Shown here: positions 30,378 through 42,442 of the stretch, one piece after another | Numbering within the stretch: position 1 is the first letter of the stretch | Layout: every line of letters begins with the position of its first letter | Assembly (NCBI RefSeq): GCF_021432085.1 | Contig: NZ_CP090366.1 | Location: forward strand, 2,356,001-2,420,000 | DNA length: 64,000 nt | Source: Stutzerimonas kunmingensis | GTDB lineage: Bacteria; Pseudomonadota; Gammaproteobacteria; Pseudomonadales; Pseudomonadaceae | Reading direction: 5' to 3' | Program-made: the position numbers and the translations under genes | Notes under the pieces: generated by a model | Databases searched by the model: none | The model's input: only the letters and a program-made list of their open reading frames with translations | Told to the model about the DNA's origin: nothing

Positions 30378-31847
30378 CTAGAGCTTGAGCTGGCCGATGG
30401 CACGGCTCAGATCGGTGGATAGCGCGGCCAGCTCGGCACTGGTGCTGGCCGAGCTTACGGTCTGCTCCACGGTGCGTTCCGTGACGTCGCGGATGCCGGT
30501 AACCGAGCGGTTGAGCTCTTCGGCGACCTGGCTCTGCTGCTCGGCGGCAACGGCGATCTGCGTATTGCTTTCGCGCATCTGTGCTACCGCGTCGGCGATG
30601 GCTTCAAGTGCCTGCGCTGCTTCATGGGCCTCGCGCACGCAATCGTCGGCTTTCAGTGAACTCTCCTGCATGAACTCCACGGCGTCGCGAGTCATCGCCT
30701 GCAGGCCGGAGATCATCTGGGTGATTTCGTCGGTGGAACTTTGCACACGCTTGGCCAGGTTGCGGACTTCATCGGCGACCACGGCGAAACCGCGGCCCTG
30801 TTCACCGGCCCGGGCTGCTTCGATTGCGGCGTTGAGCGCCAGCAGGTTGGTCTGTTCGGCGATGCTGTGGATCACGTTGACGACGCCGTTGATCTTCTGG
30901 CTATCCGCGGCGAGCTGCTCGATCATCTCGCCGGTCTGCTGCACGCCCTGAGAGAGGCTGGAGATGGACTTCTCCACACGGCCGACGACCCGGTGGCCAT
31001 CGCCCGCAAGGCGGTCGGCGTTCTGTGATTGATCGCGAGTTTCGCGTGCATGCTCGGCGATCTGGTGCACCGTGGCGCTCATTTCGTTGATGGCCGTGGC
31101 TGCCTGGTCGGTTTCACCCTGCTGACCGCGCATGCCCTTGTGCACGTCGTTCATGCTCGTGGCGAGCCGGCTCGCGCCCTCGTCGAGACGCGCAGCAGTC
31201 TGGGCGACGGTGCTGACCACGCGTTGATAGCCGCCCTGCATGGCGTTGAATGCGCTGGCCATCTGGCCGACTTCGTCACGGCTGTCCAGCGGAACCCGTG
31301 CCTGCAGGTCGCCACTGTGCTCCACGTGCAGCATGACGTCCTTGAGCGTGTTGAGGTGGCTGAGCAGAAAGCGGATAAGCAGTTGCGAAGCGCCGAGCAG
31401 GCCGAGCATCAGCACCGCGACCGCCACGGCGTAGCTGAAAAAGTGCTGGCTCAGTACCTGAACAGCGCTGGGCGCGCGGGCCAGTACAGCCAGCTTCTGA
31501 CCATTCGTCGCGGAGATCAGGTGGGCGCCGACCACGGGATTGCTGGAGAACAGTCGGTCGTGGGCGAGGGTGGTCCAGCCGCTTTCGGCGATAGCCTGAC
31601 CCTCGACCGCGGCGCGCTGATCTGCCTGGAACGCGATCAGGTCCGCACCCTGCGGCAGCGCAGCATCGGCCGGCCAACTCGCCAGCAGTGATGCACGCGC
31701 CTGCGCTGCAGCGACGGCGTCGGCGCTACGGGCGCTTTGCTCCAGTTGTACGGCGTAAAGCACCAGCAGCAACGCGATGACGAAGGTCACCATGTTCAGT
31801 GCCCAGAACTTGTACTTGAGCGACAGATCGCGAATCCAAACGGCCAT
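30378..31847 (-). CDS. Methyl-accepting chemotaxis protein
   Basis: 489 aa. A first membrane span at about 13-33, a short periplasmic domain (35-135) too small for a dCACHE sensor, a second span at about 137-160, HAMP (around 162-215) and the cytoplasmic signalling domain. The hairpin tip [35 protein letters not shown] is intact. It signals to CheA/CheW. It ends about 220 bp upstream of riboswitch 2, but a similar receptor has the same tatD/mltF-side neighbours in P. aeruginosa, so it is most likely core and not part of the guanidine system. Confidence 0.93.
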   Translation of the reverse strand: MAVWIRDLSLKYKFWALNMVTFVIALLLVLYAVQLEQSARSADAVAAAQARASLLASWPADAALPQGADLIAFQADQRAAVEGQAIAESGWTTLAHDRLFSSNPVVGAHLISATNGQKLAVLARAPSAVQVLSQHFFSYAVAVAVLMLGLLGASQLLIRFLLSHLNTLKDVMLHVEHSGDLQARVPLDSRDEVGQMASAFNAMQGGYQRVVSTVAQTAARLDEGASRLATSMNDVHKGMRGQQGETDQAATAINEMSATVHQIAEHARETRDQSQNADRLAGDGHRVVGRVEKSISSLSQGVQQTGEMIEQLAADSQKINGVVNVIHSIAEQTNLLALNAAIEAARAGEQGRGFAVVADEVRNLAKRVQSSTDEITQMISGLQAMTRDAVEFMQESSLKADDCVREAHEAAQALEAIADAVAQMRESNTQIAVAAEQQSQVAEELNRSVTGIRDVTERTVEQTVSSASTSAELAALSTDLSRAIGQLKL

Positions 31848-31956
31848 GACTGCTCTTCTTCTATAGGAGGTTGCGCGCGCGTAGCGGAACGCTTGCTTGC
31901 ACTGCGGCTTAACATTTAACGGCCGCCTGAGGCAGAGCTTGAGAAATTTCTGTGAC

Positions 31957-32763
31957 TCAGTCGAGGTCCGGCAGGCCGAAGAACGCGCGCGCGCAGCGTG
32001 TGGTGTGAGCCGCCAGCGACGCTTCGCTCTCGCCGCGATGGAGCGCGACTTCGCGCAGCACTTCCAGCAGATAGGCCGGTTCGTTCTGGCCGCTCTTCGG
32101 TTTCGGGCGCAGGGTGCGTGGCAGCAGGTAAGGTGCGTCGCTCTCGAGCATCAGACGACCTGTAGGGATGTCCTTCACCAGGGGATGCAGATGGGTACCG
32201 CGGCGTTCGTCGCATATCCAGCCGGTGATGCCGACATGTAGGTCCAGGTCGAGATAGCCGTACAGTGCCTGTTTTTCACCGGTGAAACAGTGCACCACCG
32301 CCGCAGGGAGGTGGTCCCGAAACGGTCGCAGAATCGCCAGCAACCGGTCGCTGGCGTCGCGTTCGTGCAGAAAGACCGGCAACTGCAGTTCGACGGCGAG
32401 TTGCAACTGTTCCTCCAGCGCGCGCTCCTGTAGCGGTCGCGGTGAAAAATCGCGATTGAAGTCCAGGCCGCATTCGCCGACTGCGCGCACTTCGGGCTCG
32501 GCGAAAAGGCCGCGCAACTGGCTGGCGCTGTCAGTCGTCCAGTGGCTCGCATCATGCGGATGCACACCCGCGGTACTGAACAGGTGCAGGCGGGACTCGT
32601 CCAGTTGGCGACAGAGCTTGAGAGCAGCTTCGCTTTCTTCGAGGCTGGTGCCGGTAAGCACCATCTGCACGACGCCGGCCGCTCTGGCGCGCTCGACGAC
32701 CGCAGGTGCGCTGGAGGCGAATGTCGGGTGGCTCAGATTGACGCCGATGTCGATAAGCTGCAT
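31957..32763 (-). CDS. tatD: TatD-family metal-dependent hydrolase (DNase)
   Basis: 268 aa, amidohydrolase-type TIM barrel. The start [12 protein letters not shown] and [13 protein letters not shown] are TatD hallmarks. [15 protein letters not shown] supplies the metal-binding Glu/Asp, VFLHERDA and VVHCFTGE the histidines, and LESDAPYL the final Asp. TatD is a 3'-5' exonuclease involved in DNA repair. It diverges from the mltF-like gene. Confidence 0.92.
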   Translation of the reverse strand: MQLIDIGVNLSHPTFASSAPAVVERARAAGVVQMVLTGTSLEESEAALKLCRQLDESRLHLFSTAGVHPHDASHWTTDSASQLRGLFAEPEVRAVGECGLDFNRDFSPRPLQERALEEQLQLAVELQLPVFLHERDASDRLLAILRPFRDHLPAAVVHCFTGEKQALYGYLDLDLHVGITGWICDERRGTHLHPLVKDIPTGRLMLESDAPYLLPRTLRPKPKSGQNEPAYLLEVLREVALHRGESEASLAAHTTRCARAFFGLPDLD

Positions 32764-32932
32764 GAATACCTCGAACTTAAAAACTAACTAAATCAATAAT
32801 ATAGGAGTTATAGCTAAACCAGTTTGGAGAGTAAACTGGCGGAATAAGCCAACCTGTGAGAACCTTTGCCACTTTTTGCGGGCAGGGAGCACCGCACCAG
32901 CGTTCTCTGCGTCTTCACACCGGTGCATCCCG

Positions 32933-34348
32933 ATGCCACGATTGCTGCCACTCATGTTCTGCCTGCTGCTGGCCCTGATGCCAACGATGGCGACTGCGCG
33001 CGTGGCGGGTCCCGAGGCGTGGCAAGCGAACGACAAGGTACGTGATCTCGCCGAAATTCGCCGTAGTGGCGTACTGCGCGTGCTGGTCAATCAGAGCCGG
33101 AACAGCTCCGGTGAGGTGAAAGGCGAAGCGATTGGCGTCGAGTACGCGCGGCTGCGGGCCTTCGAGCAGTACCTGAATCGCAATGCTGCATCCGCGCGGC
33201 CGATTACCCTGAAGATCATCCCCAAAGCCAAGGATCAGTTGCTTGGCGCGCTGCAGCGCGGCGAGGGGGATCTGGTAGCGCCCGGCGAATTACTGCCGCT
33301 GGCGGGCATGAAAGGCATCAGCCGCAGCCGGCCGGTAGTCAGCGACGTGTCATTGGTGCTGGTCGGCCGCCAGGGCGGCCCACGCTATCAGCGTCTGGAC
33401 CAGCTATCCGGGCGCAGCCTTGCGTTGCCACCTGGCAGCGCCGCAGGGCCGGCGCTCGCGCGGCTGAACAAGCAACTGATGGAGCGCAAGCTGGCGCCGA
33501 TCGTTGCCGAGTGGGTCGACCCCACGTTGGCCGTCGAGGATGTGCTGGAGATGGTGCAGGCCGGCGTCTATCCGGCGACGGTGGTCGAGCAGACCATCGC
33601 CGAGCGCTGGGCCAAGGTCATGCCGAAACTGCGCATCGAGCAGCACCTGAGCCTGGGCGACAAGGCCAGCATGCACTGGTTCGTGCGGAACGACGCCAGT
33701 ATGTTGCGCGCCAGTGCTGATCGCTTTCTCAAGGATTTCGACCTGCCAGACAACCAGGATGCCGCCTTCGAGCGCGTCTACCGGCGTCTGTACAAGGTCC
33801 AGTACCCGCTCGACCGAGTGGGCCGCCAGCGTCTGGAAAAGATTCGTCCGACCCTGCAGCGCTATGCCGAACAGATCGAGCTGGACTGGCTGAACCTCGC
33901 CGCCCTGGCGTTCAAGGAGTCCACCCTGAACCCCGCGGCGCGGGGCGCCGGCGGTGCCACGGGGTTGATGCAGGTGACGCCGGCCACGGCTCGTGCGATG
34001 GGTGTCAGCAACATCCACCAGTTGGACAACAACGTGCAGGCCAGTGCGAAGTATCTGGCGAACATCCGTCGCAACTTTTTCGCCAGCCCGCGACTGAACG
34101 AGCGTGAGCGCATGGCGTTCATTCTCGCCGCCTACAACCTCGGCCCGCAGCGCGTGCAGAGTATGCGCGCCGAAGCCCGTCGGCGCGGTCTGAACCCGGA
34201 TCAGTGGTTCTTCCAGGTCGAGCGTATCGCCATGGAAACTGTTGGCATGGGCGTAGTGGCATACGTCAACAGCGTCAACAAGTACTACTTGGCCTACCAG
34301 CGCGAGCGCTATCTGCTCGAGGCCGACCGCAAGACCGCGGCCAACTGA
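32933..34348 (+). CDS. MltF-like membrane-bound lytic murein transglycosylase
   Basis: 471 aa from ATG 32933 (signal sequence MPRLLPLMFCLLLALMPTMATA). An N-terminal periplasmic binding-protein (SBP-3) domain from about 35 to 270 precedes a lytic transglycosylase SLT domain with the catalytic Glu in LAFKESTLNP, then GATGLMQVTPATARAMGV and AAYNLGPQRV. The enzyme cleaves peptidoglycan with formation of 1,6-anhydro ends. There is no lipobox cysteine, so it is secreted or periplasmic, or anchored by an uncleaved signal. It converges with lifO, 6 bp apart. Confidence 0.9.
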   Translation: MPRLLPLMFCLLLALMPTMATARVAGPEAWQANDKVRDLAEIRRSGVLRVLVNQSRNSSGEVKGEAIGVEYARLRAFEQYLNRNAASARPITLKIIPKAKDQLLGALQRGEGDLVAPGELLPLAGMKGISRSRPVVSDVSLVLVGRQGGPRYQRLDQLSGRSLALPPGSAAGPALARLNKQLMERKLAPIVAEWVDPTLAVEDVLEMVQAGVYPATVVEQTIAERWAKVMPKLRIEQHLSLGDKASMHWFVRNDASMLRASADRFLKDFDLPDNQDAAFERVYRRLYKVQYPLDRVGRQRLEKIRPTLQRYAEQIELDWLNLAALAFKESTLNPAARGAGGATGLMQVTPATARAMGVSNIHQLDNNVQASAKYLANIRRNFFASPRLNERERMAFILAAYNLGPQRVQSMRAEARRRGLNPDQWFFQVERIAMETVGMGVVAYVNSVNKYYLAYQRERYLLEADRKTAAN

Positions 34349-34354
34349 CCGCTC

Positions 34355-35368
34355 TCAGCGCTCCGCCACTTCCTGCTGCTGAAAGGCAGCGACAAGCCGC
34401 AAGCGTTCGCCCTCGTCAAACTGTTCGGCCTCCAGTTGCTCGATAGCGCTGCGACGCTCGACATCGTCCAGGCCGCGAGTGGCTTCGATACGCTGACGTT
34501 CCTGCCGATAGGCAGCAACCCGTTGCTGCCACTGCGCGCGCTGTCGATCCAGCGCTTCGAGTCGGGCGGCAGCCTCGCTGCCCACCAATTGCTGGCGCAG
34601 CTGGCGGATCTGCTGCGCATTGGCGCCCTGGGCCTGCAAGGCGACAGTTTGCTCTCGCAGCTCGCTTTGCAGCTGCGGCACGAGCAGCTCTTGCAGGTCG
34701 CCGGGCAATCCGGCGCGCAGCTGGTCGATGGCGCGGCCCTTGGCTTCGCTGTCCAGTGCTGAATCGGCTTGAATGGCCAGGCGCTCCAGGCTGAAGCGAT
34801 CATAGGCCTCGTCCAGGGCGAAGAACGCCTGGTGAACAGCCGGCTCCAGCGCGCGTGCGCGCAACGCCTGCACGGCACTCAAGCGCTGGCGTAGCGCTGA
34901 AATGTCAGTGGTTCTCGAATAAATCGCTTCCAGATCAAGCAGTTGTCGCTTGTAGTTGAGATATTGGATGAGCACTGCTGATGCCTGGCTCTGGGCCGGC
35001 TCCGGCAGCTCGGCGACGATGTATCGGCGCAAGCGTTCGATACTGTTCTTCAACGGCTCCTCTCCGGCTGCGGCGAGAAAGTAATCGAACAGATGTCGAA
35101 GTTCGGCGGCGATTAGCAGGTTGCCGGCTTCATCCAGAAGGAACTGACCATCGACCTGGGTGCCCTTGAACGACGTCGGCAACTGCGGCGTGCCTTGCGG
35201 TGCCGGTCGGGCTTTCAGCGGCTGCCAGGGTGGTGTAGGGGCAGCCGTGGCGGGCGAGGTGGCCGATGGTGACTCGGCCACTGCAGTCGGGCCGGGTGTC
35301 GATCGGCTCTGCATGATGGTCAGGCTTAGCGCCACGGCCAGCACCAGAAGAATTATGTATTTGCTCAT
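34355..35368 (-). CDS. lifO: Lipase-specific foldase (lipase chaperone)
   Basis: 337 aa. One N-terminal membrane anchor (4-20), a Pro/Ala-rich linker to about 55, then the all-helical folding domain. The family signature RxxFDYxLxAxGE appears as [13 protein letters not shown]. Lif proteins fold the secreted lipase in the periplasm, and lipA lies immediately upstream (62 bp gap), as in other pseudomonads. Long Gln/Arg-rich helices fill the C-terminal half. Confidence 0.95.
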   Translation of the reverse strand: MSKYIILLVLAVALSLTIMQSRSTPGPTAVAESPSATSPATAAPTPPWQPLKARPAPQGTPQLPTSFKGTQVDGQFLLDEAGNLLIAAELRHLFDYFLAAAGEEPLKNSIERLRRYIVAELPEPAQSQASAVLIQYLNYKRQLLDLEAIYSRTTDISALRQRLSAVQALRARALEPAVHQAFFALDEAYDRFSLERLAIQADSALDSEAKGRAIDQLRAGLPGDLQELLVPQLQSELREQTVALQAQGANAQQIRQLRQQLVGSEAAARLEALDRQRAQWQQRVAAYRQERQRIEATRGLDDVERRSAIEQLEAEQFDEGERLRLVAAFQQQEVAER

Positions 35369-35386
35369 GGGGTGCTCGGTGATAGC

Positions 35387-35409
35387 GGCCGGGATCGACG
35401 ATCCCGGCC
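35387..35409. other. Strong hairpin between lipA and lifO
   Basis: A 10-bp perfect GC-rich stem GGCCGGGATC/GATCCCGGCC with loop GAC, 22 bp after the lipA stop, without a T-run. It may stabilise lipA mRNA or reduce readthrough into lifO. Confidence 0.6.
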
Positions 35410-35430
35410 TGGTTCACGAAGAGTCGCGCG

Positions 35431-36677
<1,247 letters not shown>

Positions 36678-37175
36678 TCACTGATACTCGACAGCGACCA
36701 CGTACCAGAGCTTCATCCCGGTCGGGGTTTGCACCTGGACTTCGGCATCCAGGCTTTTGCCCACCAACGCCCGCGCCAGGGGCGAATCGATGCTGATCAG
36801 GCCCTGGCGCAGGTCCAGTTCGTCAGGACCGACGATTCGGTAGCGCGCTTCCTCACCATCCTGGTCCTCCAGGGTCACCCAGGCGCCGAAATACACCTTG
36901 TTCAGGTCGCTGGGCCGGTCGCCTACGACCTTGAGCTTTTCCAGACGCTTGGTCAGGAACCGCACGCGACTGTCGATCTCTCGCAGCATCTTCTTGCCGT
37001 AGGTGTATTCCGCGTTCTCCGAACGATCACCCTGCGCCGCCGCTTCGCTCACCGATTGGGTCACCTGCGGGCGCTTGACGTGCCAGAGTTCGTGCAGCTC
37101 GGCACGCAGCCGAGCTTCGCCTTCTGGGGTGATCAGGGGCGTGCCGGCCGGGCGCGGTGGGCGATAGCGACTCAT
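36678..37175 (-). CDS. greB: Transcription elongation factor GreB
   Basis: 165 aa, GreA/GreB family: N-terminal coiled-coil (about 10-80; [33 protein letters not shown] with acidic tip) and C-terminal FKBP-like domain ([10 protein letters not shown] ... [14 protein letters not shown]). The start at MSRYRPPRP fits GreB. It restarts backtracked RNA polymerase by stimulating transcript cleavage. It lies downstream of ybbP on the same strand, 40 bp apart. Confidence 0.94.
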   Translation of the reverse strand: MSRYRPPRPAGTPLITPEGEARLRAELHELWHVKRPQVTQSVSEAAAQGDRSENAEYTYGKKMLREIDSRVRFLTKRLEKLKVVGDRPSDLNKVYFGAWVTLEDQDGEEARYRIVGPDELDLRQGLISIDSPLARALVGKSLDAEVQVQTPTGMKLWYVVAVEYQ

Positions 37176-37215
37176 GGATTTGCGTCCTCGCTGAAAAGTC
37201 GCCGATTGTAGCGCT

Positions 37216-39720
37216 TCAACTCTCGCGCAGTACGGTCAGCGGGCTCGCATTCAGCGCGCGTCGAGTACCGATCAGACCGGCGCCACCGACCAGCAAAGCA
37301 CCTATCAACGGCAGTACCAGCAGCCATGGGTGCGGCTGCCAGCGCAGATCGAATGCGTAGTGATAGAGCAGCGCGCTGACCAGCTCGCAGCCGAGTGCGG
37401 CGAGCAGGCCGCTGGCGGCGCCCAACAGGCCGAACTCGGCTCGACGCGCACGAAGCAGCAAGCCTCGCTCTGCACCGAGCGCCCTGAGCAACGCGCCCTG
37501 ACGAATGCGCTCGTCCAGCGTCGCTTGCAGCCCGGCGAACAGAACCGCCAGTCCGGCGGCCAGGACGAACAGCAGTACGTATTCCACCGCCAGTGATACC
37601 TGCGCAAGGATGCTGCGCAATTGAGCCAGCAGCGCCTCGACCTGCAGCAGGGTGACCGAAGGAAACGCGCGGGCCAGCTCCACCAGTTCGCGTTCCTTGC
37701 CAGGCGGCAGGTGGAAGCTGGTCATGTAGGTGGCCGGCATGCCCTGGAGAGTGTCCGGTTCGAAGATCATGTAGAAGTTGGGCTGGAAGCTGTCCCAGTT
37801 GACCTCGCGCAGGCTGGTGACGCTGGCCTCGCGGGTCAGCCCGCCGATGGTGAAGGACAGTCGATCACCGACCTTCAATTGCAGGCTTTGCGCAAGTTCC
37901 GCCTCGACGGATACCCCGGGAATGTCCGCGTCGCCGTGATCGCCCCACCAGTTGCCCGCGACGATGTGATTGTCCTTCGGTAGTTCGGCGGCCCAGGTCA
38001 GGCTCAGGTCGCGGCGGATCGCGCGCTCACCCTGGGATTCCTTGCTGACCAGCTGGCGCACCGGCTCGCCGTTGATCGCGATCAGGCGTCCTGGCACGAC
38101 CGGATACAGCGGCGCGGCATGGTCCGAGATGGCCGCGATGCGCTCGGCAAAGGCATCCTTTTCCGCCGGCAGTACGTTGAGTACGAAATGATTCGGTGCG
38201 TTGTCCGGCAGCTGGTCCTGCCAGGTATCGAGCAGCTCACCTCGCAGCAGCGCGATAAGCGCCATGGCCAGCAGGATCAGGCCGAAGGCAAGGGCCTGTC
38301 CGGCGGCAGCCAATGGATGGCGCAGCAACTGGCCGAGGCCCAGGCGCCAGCTCAGCGACGCACCGGCAAGCAGGCGGCGCATGGCCTTGAGCCCCATAAG
38401 AAGCAGGCCGCCAAGCAGCAGCGTAGCGAGCAAGCCGCCGCCGAGCAGTGCCAGCGTGATCTTCAGATCCAGGCTCAGCCGCCACATGATCAGCCCGAGG
38501 GCGAAAATCGCGGTCCCATAGACCAGCCACGCGCTAGGTGGTACCGGCAGCATGTCGCGGCGTAGCACGCGCAGCGGAGGCACGCGCCCCAGCCCCGCCA
38601 GCGGCGGTAGGGCAAAGCCTGCCAGGGCCACCAGCCCGGTTGCGATGCCTGCCGCGGCCGGCCAGATGCCGCCAGGTGGTATTTCCTGGGCGAGCAGATC
38701 GCGCAGCAAAAAGAACAGTCCGTGCTGCGCGGCCCAGCCGAGCAGCGCACCGGCGATGCTCGCCAGCAGGCCGAGCATGCCCAGTTGCAGGGCGTAGAGC
38801 AGAAGGGCGTCGTAACGCGACAGGCCCAGGCAGCGCAACAGTGCACTGGCATCGAAGCGCCGCGCAGCGAAGCGGGCGGCGGAGAGCGCGACCGCCACCC
38901 CGGCCAGCAGGATGGCGGCAAGGCTGGCCAGATTCAGATAGCGTTCGGCGCGACCAAGGGCACCGCCGATCTGGCGATTGCTGTCGTTGGCCGTTTCGAT
39001 GCGTTGGTGCGCCTGCAGATCGCTTTGCAGTGATTGCTGATAGGCCGCCAATGCCGCGCTTTCACCTCGCCACAGCTCGCGATAACGGACGCGGCTGCCG
39101 GGTTGCACGACACCGGTCGCGGCCAGGTCGTCCAGGTGCATCAGCACCCGAGGCGTCAGGCTGTAGAAGTCGCCAACCCGGTCCGGCTCGTAGGTCAGCA
39201 CGCGGGTCAGGCGCAGCGGCTTGTTGCCGACCTCGATGCTGTCGCCTATCTCCAGGTCAAGTGCTGCAAACAGCCGCGCCTCGGCCCAGGCTTCGCCGGG
39301 TGCAGGAGCGCCGCCGGGCTGCTCGGTTTGATAGGGCTGCGCAGCGCTGCGCAGGGTGCCCCGCAACGGATAACCGTTGCTGGCGGCCTTGACGCTGGCA
39401 AGCTGCAGATCCTCATCGGTCGCGATGACGCTGGAGAACTCGACGACCTGGGCATGCGCGAGGGCTTGCGCCGTGCCCGCTTCGATCTGCGCTGGCGCTG
39501 CCGGCGCGCTGCCGCTCAACACCAGGTCAGCACCGAGGAATTCGCTGGCGCGTAGCAGCATGGCGCCGTTCAGGCGTGCGCCGAAATAACCGATCGCGGT
39601 GCTGGCGGCCACGGCGATGACCAGCGCGAAGAACAGCACGCGCAACTCACCGGCGCGAGCGTCACGCAATAACTGCCGGTAGGCCAGGGTGAACAGGCGG
39701 GCCTTGGGCATGCGCATCAT
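37216..39720 (-). CDS. ybbP: FtsX-like ABC permease, YbbP family
   Basis: 834 aa, large permease with an N-terminal span (about 25-45), a long periplasmic domain, clusters of spans in the middle (about 255-470) and three C-terminal spans (about 705-825), the layout of two FtsX-like halves. Partner ATPase YbbA overlaps its start by ATGA. With the divergent tesA this reproduces the ybbAP-tesA layout found in E. coli and P. aeruginosa. Probably a mechanotransmission or lipoprotein-type ABC system; its substrate is unknown. Confidence 0.92.
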   Translation of the reverse strand: MMRMPKARLFTLAYRQLLRDARAGELRVLFFALVIAVAASTAIGYFGARLNGAMLLRASEFLGADLVLSGSAPAAPAQIEAGTAQALAHAQVVEFSSVIATDEDLQLASVKAASNGYPLRGTLRSAAQPYQTEQPGGAPAPGEAWAEARLFAALDLEIGDSIEVGNKPLRLTRVLTYEPDRVGDFYSLTPRVLMHLDDLAATGVVQPGSRVRYRELWRGESAALAAYQQSLQSDLQAHQRIETANDSNRQIGGALGRAERYLNLASLAAILLAGVAVALSAARFAARRFDASALLRCLGLSRYDALLLYALQLGMLGLLASIAGALLGWAAQHGLFFLLRDLLAQEIPPGGIWPAAAGIATGLVALAGFALPPLAGLGRVPPLRVLRRDMLPVPPSAWLVYGTAIFALGLIMWRLSLDLKITLALLGGGLLATLLLGGLLLMGLKAMRRLLAGASLSWRLGLGQLLRHPLAAAGQALAFGLILLAMALIALLRGELLDTWQDQLPDNAPNHFVLNVLPAEKDAFAERIAAISDHAAPLYPVVPGRLIAINGEPVRQLVSKESQGERAIRRDLSLTWAAELPKDNHIVAGNWWGDHGDADIPGVSVEAELAQSLQLKVGDRLSFTIGGLTREASVTSLREVNWDSFQPNFYMIFEPDTLQGMPATYMTSFHLPPGKERELVELARAFPSVTLLQVEALLAQLRSILAQVSLAVEYVLLFVLAAGLAVLFAGLQATLDERIRQGALLRALGAERGLLLRARRAEFGLLGAASGLLAALGCELVSALLYHYAFDLRWQPHPWLLVLPLIGALLVGGAGLIGTRRALNASPLTVLRES

Positions 39721-40403
39721 TCAGCCGCCTCGGCAGCGATCTGCCGACCGCCCTCGAGGCGAATCATGCGATGGCAACGTTTGGCCAGGCGCTCGTCATG
39801 GGTCACCAGCACGAGCGTGGTGCCACGCTCGCGATTGAGTTCGAAAAGCAGCTCGGTGATGTGCGCGCCTGTATGCGTGTCGAGGTTGCCGGTGGGCTCA
39901 TCGGCAAACAGTACGTCGGGCTCGGCGGCGAAGGCGCGGGCCAGCGCAACCCGCTGTTGCTCGCCCCCCGAAAGCTGGCGCGGATAGTGGTGCAGGCGCT
40001 CGCCGAGGCCGACGCGGCCGAGCAGTTCGGTGGCGCGCTCGCGGGCATCGCGACGGCCATCCAGCTCAAGGGGCAGCATGACGTTCTCCAGCGCGTTCAG
40101 GCTGTCCAGCAACTGGAACGACTGGAAGACAAAGCCGACGTGTTCGGCGCGTACGCGTGCGCGCTGATCCTCATCGAGCGCGGCCAGCGCGTGGCCCGCG
40201 AGGTGCACTTCCCCAGAGCTCGGCAGATCCAGCCCGGCGAGCAGGCCGAGCAGGGTCGACTTTCCCGAGCCGGAGGTGCCGACGATGGCGAGGCTGTCGC
40301 CCTTGGCCAGCTGCAGCGAGAGGTCGGCCAGGATGCTCAGCTCGCCTTCCGCGCTGGGTACCACTTTGTTAAGGTTCCGGGCGTCGAGAATGTTGCCGCT
40401 CAT
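39717..40403 (-). CDS. ybbA: ABC transporter ATP-binding protein YbbA
   Basis: 228 aa, LolD/MacB-like ATPase. Walker A GTSGSGKST, signature LSGGEQQRVALARA, Walker B LFADEPTGNLD and switch THDERLA are complete. It pairs with the 834-aa permease. It is divergent from tesA with only 11 bp between the start codons, so the promoters must overlap the coding regions. Confidence 0.94.
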   Translation of the reverse strand: MSGNILDARNLNKVVPSAEGELSILADLSLQLAKGDSLAIVGTSGSGKSTLLGLLAGLDLPSSGEVHLAGHALAALDEDQRARVRAEHVGFVFQSFQLLDSLNALENVMLPLELDGRRDARERATELLGRVGLGERLHHYPRQLSGGEQQRVALARAFAAEPDVLFADEPTGNLDTHTGAHITELLFELNRERGTTLVLVTHDERLAKRCHRMIRLEGGRQIAAEAAE

Positions 40404-40414
40404 GAGGGGATCCG

Positions 40415-41020
40415 ATGCGAAAGTGGCTGAAATGCGGGGCTCTGGCGCTGCTGTGCTGGACTCAGGGAGCCCTGGCCGGAACCGTACTGGTGGTCGGCGA
40501 TAGTATCAGCGCGGCTTTCGGGCTGGAAACCAGCCAGGGGTGGGTGCATCTGCTGCAGGAACGCCTGGTCGGGGCGGATGATTCGTGGCGTGTGGTGAAC
40601 GCTTCGATCAGTGGCGACACCACGTCTGGCGGGCTCGCGCGGCTTGATCCGTTGCTCGAGGAGTATGCTCCCGAGGTGGTGATTCTCGAGCTGGGAGGCA
40701 ACGACGGTCTGCGTGGACAGTCGCCAGCGCAATTGAAACAGAATCTTGCCGAGATGATCGATCGTAGCCGCGAGGCGGGGGCAGAGGTCCTGTTGCTTGG
40801 AATGCGCATGCCGCCCAATCTCGGGCAGCGTTACACCCGCGCCTTCGCTGACGCGTTCGACTCGCTGGCAGCGGAGAAACCGGTGGCTTATGTGCCGTTT
40901 CTGCTGGAGGGTGTTGGTGGCGTCGCTAGGATGATGCAAGCCGATGGCATTCACCCGACCGCAGAGGCCCAGACCCAGCTGCTGGATACTGTCTGGCCGG
41001 TGCTCGAACCCTTGCTTTGA
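40415..41020 (+). CDS. tesA: Multifunctional acyl-CoA thioesterase I/arylesterase/lysophospholipase
   Basis: 201 aa, GDSL/SGNH hydrolase with signal peptide 1-21. Block I GDSISAAFG (Ser30), block II ISGDTTSGG, block III GGNDGLRG and block V DGIHPTAEA give the Ser-Asn-Asp-His set. A periplasmic esterase on short acyl thioesters and lysophospholipids. Start ATG follows GGGGAT after the divergent ybbA. Confidence 0.95.
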   Translation: MRKWLKCGALALLCWTQGALAGTVLVVGDSISAAFGLETSQGWVHLLQERLVGADDSWRVVNASISGDTTSGGLARLDPLLEEYAPEVVILELGGNDGLRGQSPAQLKQNLAEMIDRSREAGAEVLLLGMRMPPNLGQRYTRAFADAFDSLAAEKPVAYVPFLLEGVGGVARMMQADGIHPTAEAQTQLLDTVWPVLEPLL

Positions 41021-41063
41021 GGCGTGCGCGCAGCTACTGTCGCGCCCTCGATTGGAGCCTCAG

Positions 41064-41345
41064 ATGTCGCGCTCAGCCAGGACCCTTTACGCTTATCGAA
41101 TCATCGTGCCGGACGAACAGTACGACATGTTCGCCTGCCGCGAGAATCGACTGCACCTGGCGTTGCGCCAGCTTGAGCTGAGCGGCAATGCGGACCGTAC
41201 CCTGTGTGGCGGTCTGCTGCCTGCGCAGCCTCGCTGGAGGGAGCTCGAGCGCGCCACGCTGAAGGACCGACAGCTGTGTCCGAACTGCAGGCAGTTGCTG
41301 GAGGCGCGACGCAAGGGCCTTCCGTCCGCCACCGCTGCCTGGTAG
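41064..41345 (+). CDS. Small conserved Pseudomonas protein of unknown function
   Basis: 93 aa from ATG 41064 with a GGAG site. Basic, with CRENRLHLALRQLELSG and a C-terminal LCPNCRQLLEARRKG; the CxxC pair plus two other Cys may bind a metal. A protein of similar size lies between tesA and the L,D-transpeptidase gene in P. aeruginosa. Function unknown. Confidence 0.75.
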   Translation: MSRSARTLYAYRIIVPDEQYDMFACRENRLHLALRQLELSGNADRTLCGGLLPAQPRWRELERATLKDRQLCPNCRQLLEARRKGLPSATAAW

Positions 41346-41413
41346 CTCACGTTTCGCCCGGTTCACGTACAATCGCACCATTTCCATCATCCAAGTTCTC
41401 AAGGATTTTCTGA

Positions 41414-42379
41414 ATGCTCTCGCGCGCGTTTGCAGTCGCCTCCTGTTTGTCACTCGCTGCTTTGCTTTCAGCAGGCTCCAGCGCGGCGCTCGAGCTGCCG
41501 CTGCCGCCGGAAGGCGACGACATCGTCGGTCAGATTCAGGTCATCAAGGCCAAGTACGAGGACACCTTCGCCGCCATTGGTGAAACCCATGACCTTGGCT
41601 ATCTGGAGCTGGTGGCGGCCAATCCGGGTGTCGATCCCTGGTTGCCAGGCGAGGGCACGGACATCGTCCTGCCGACCCGTTTCATTCTGCCGCCGGGCCC
41701 GCGTGAAGGCGTGGTGATCAACATTGCCGAGTACCGCCTTTATTACTTCCCGGAAGGGAAGAACGTCGTGCACACCTTCCCCCTCGGCATCGGTCGCGAG
41801 GGTTGGGGCTCGCCGGTTGGTAATACGCGGATTTCGGCAATGACCAGCAACCCCGCCTGGTACCCACCGCAATCCATCCGTGACGAGCACGCTGCAGATG
41901 GCGACCCGTTACCGACAGTCGTTCCACCCGGACCGGATAACCCGCTGGGGCCGTTCAAGATGACGCTTTCGCTGCCCGGCTACCTTATCCATGGCTCGAA
42001 CAAGAAGTTCGGGATCGGTATGCGCGTCAGTCATGGCTGCTTCCGCATGCTCAACCACAATGTGCTGGAGCTGGCGAAGATGGTGAAGGTGGGGACGCCG
42101 GTCCGCATCGTCGACGAGCCATACAAATTCGGCGTGAGTGAGGGCAAGGTGTATCTCGAAGCCCATGCGCCGCTGGAAGAGGGTGATCAGCAAACGCTCA
42201 CCTTGATGGATAAGCATGCGGTCGTGATCAATACGCTACTCAAGCGCGACGATGCCGCGGGCAAGCTGCATCTTGACTGGGAAATGGTCCGCGAAATCAT
42301 CGCTGGCGAGGACGGCCTGCCGATCCAGATTGCCGAGCAACGGACGGAAGTGGCTGCTCAGGAAGAACAGTTGTTTTGA
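41414..42379 (+). CDS. L,D-transpeptidase (ErfK/YbiS/YcfS family)
   Basis: 321 aa with signal peptide (1-25). A LysM-like region (about 30-90) precedes the YkuD catalytic domain with HGSNKKFGIGMRVSHGCFRM; Cys209 is the nucleophile. Such enzymes attach the Braun-type lipoprotein to peptidoglycan. The oprI lipoprotein gene is convergent just downstream, sharing a bidirectional terminator, which fits OprI as its substrate. ATG 41414 is 12 nt after AAGGA. Confidence 0.93.
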   Translation: MLSRAFAVASCLSLAALLSAGSSAALELPLPPEGDDIVGQIQVIKAKYEDTFAAIGETHDLGYLELVAANPGVDPWLPGEGTDIVLPTRFILPPGPREGVVINIAEYRLYYFPEGKNVVHTFPLGIGREGWGSPVGNTRISAMTSNPAWYPPQSIRDEHAADGDPLPTVVPPGPDNPLGPFKMTLSLPGYLIHGSNKKFGIGMRVSHGCFRMLNHNVLELAKMVKVGTPVRIVDEPYKFGVSEGKVYLEAHAPLEEGDQQTLTLMDKHAVVINTLLKRDDAAGKLHLDWEMVREIIAGEDGLPIQIAEQRTEVAAQEEQLF

Positions 42380-42397
42380 CTGCTGATCTAAGTGCAT

Positions 42398-42430
42398 AAA
42401 AAAAGCCGACCTCAAAGGTCGGCTTTTTTT
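42398..42430. terminator. Bidirectional intrinsic terminator between ldt and oprI
   Basis: A-run, 8-bp stem GCCGACCT/AGGTCGGC with loop CAA, T-run; symmetric, so it serves both convergent genes. Confidence 0.93.
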
Positions 42431-42442
42431 ATTTCTACAAGC

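Noticed and set aside
30378..31847. Chemoreceptor as part of the guanidine system
   Set aside because: It lies beyond the riboswitch-2 promoter and is associated with tatD/mltF core genes in related genomes; the periplasmic domain is small and unlike known ligand-binding types.
32876..32932. Upstream in-frame start for the MltF-like protein
   Set aside because: It would bury the signal peptide behind 19 polar residues and has no ribosome site.
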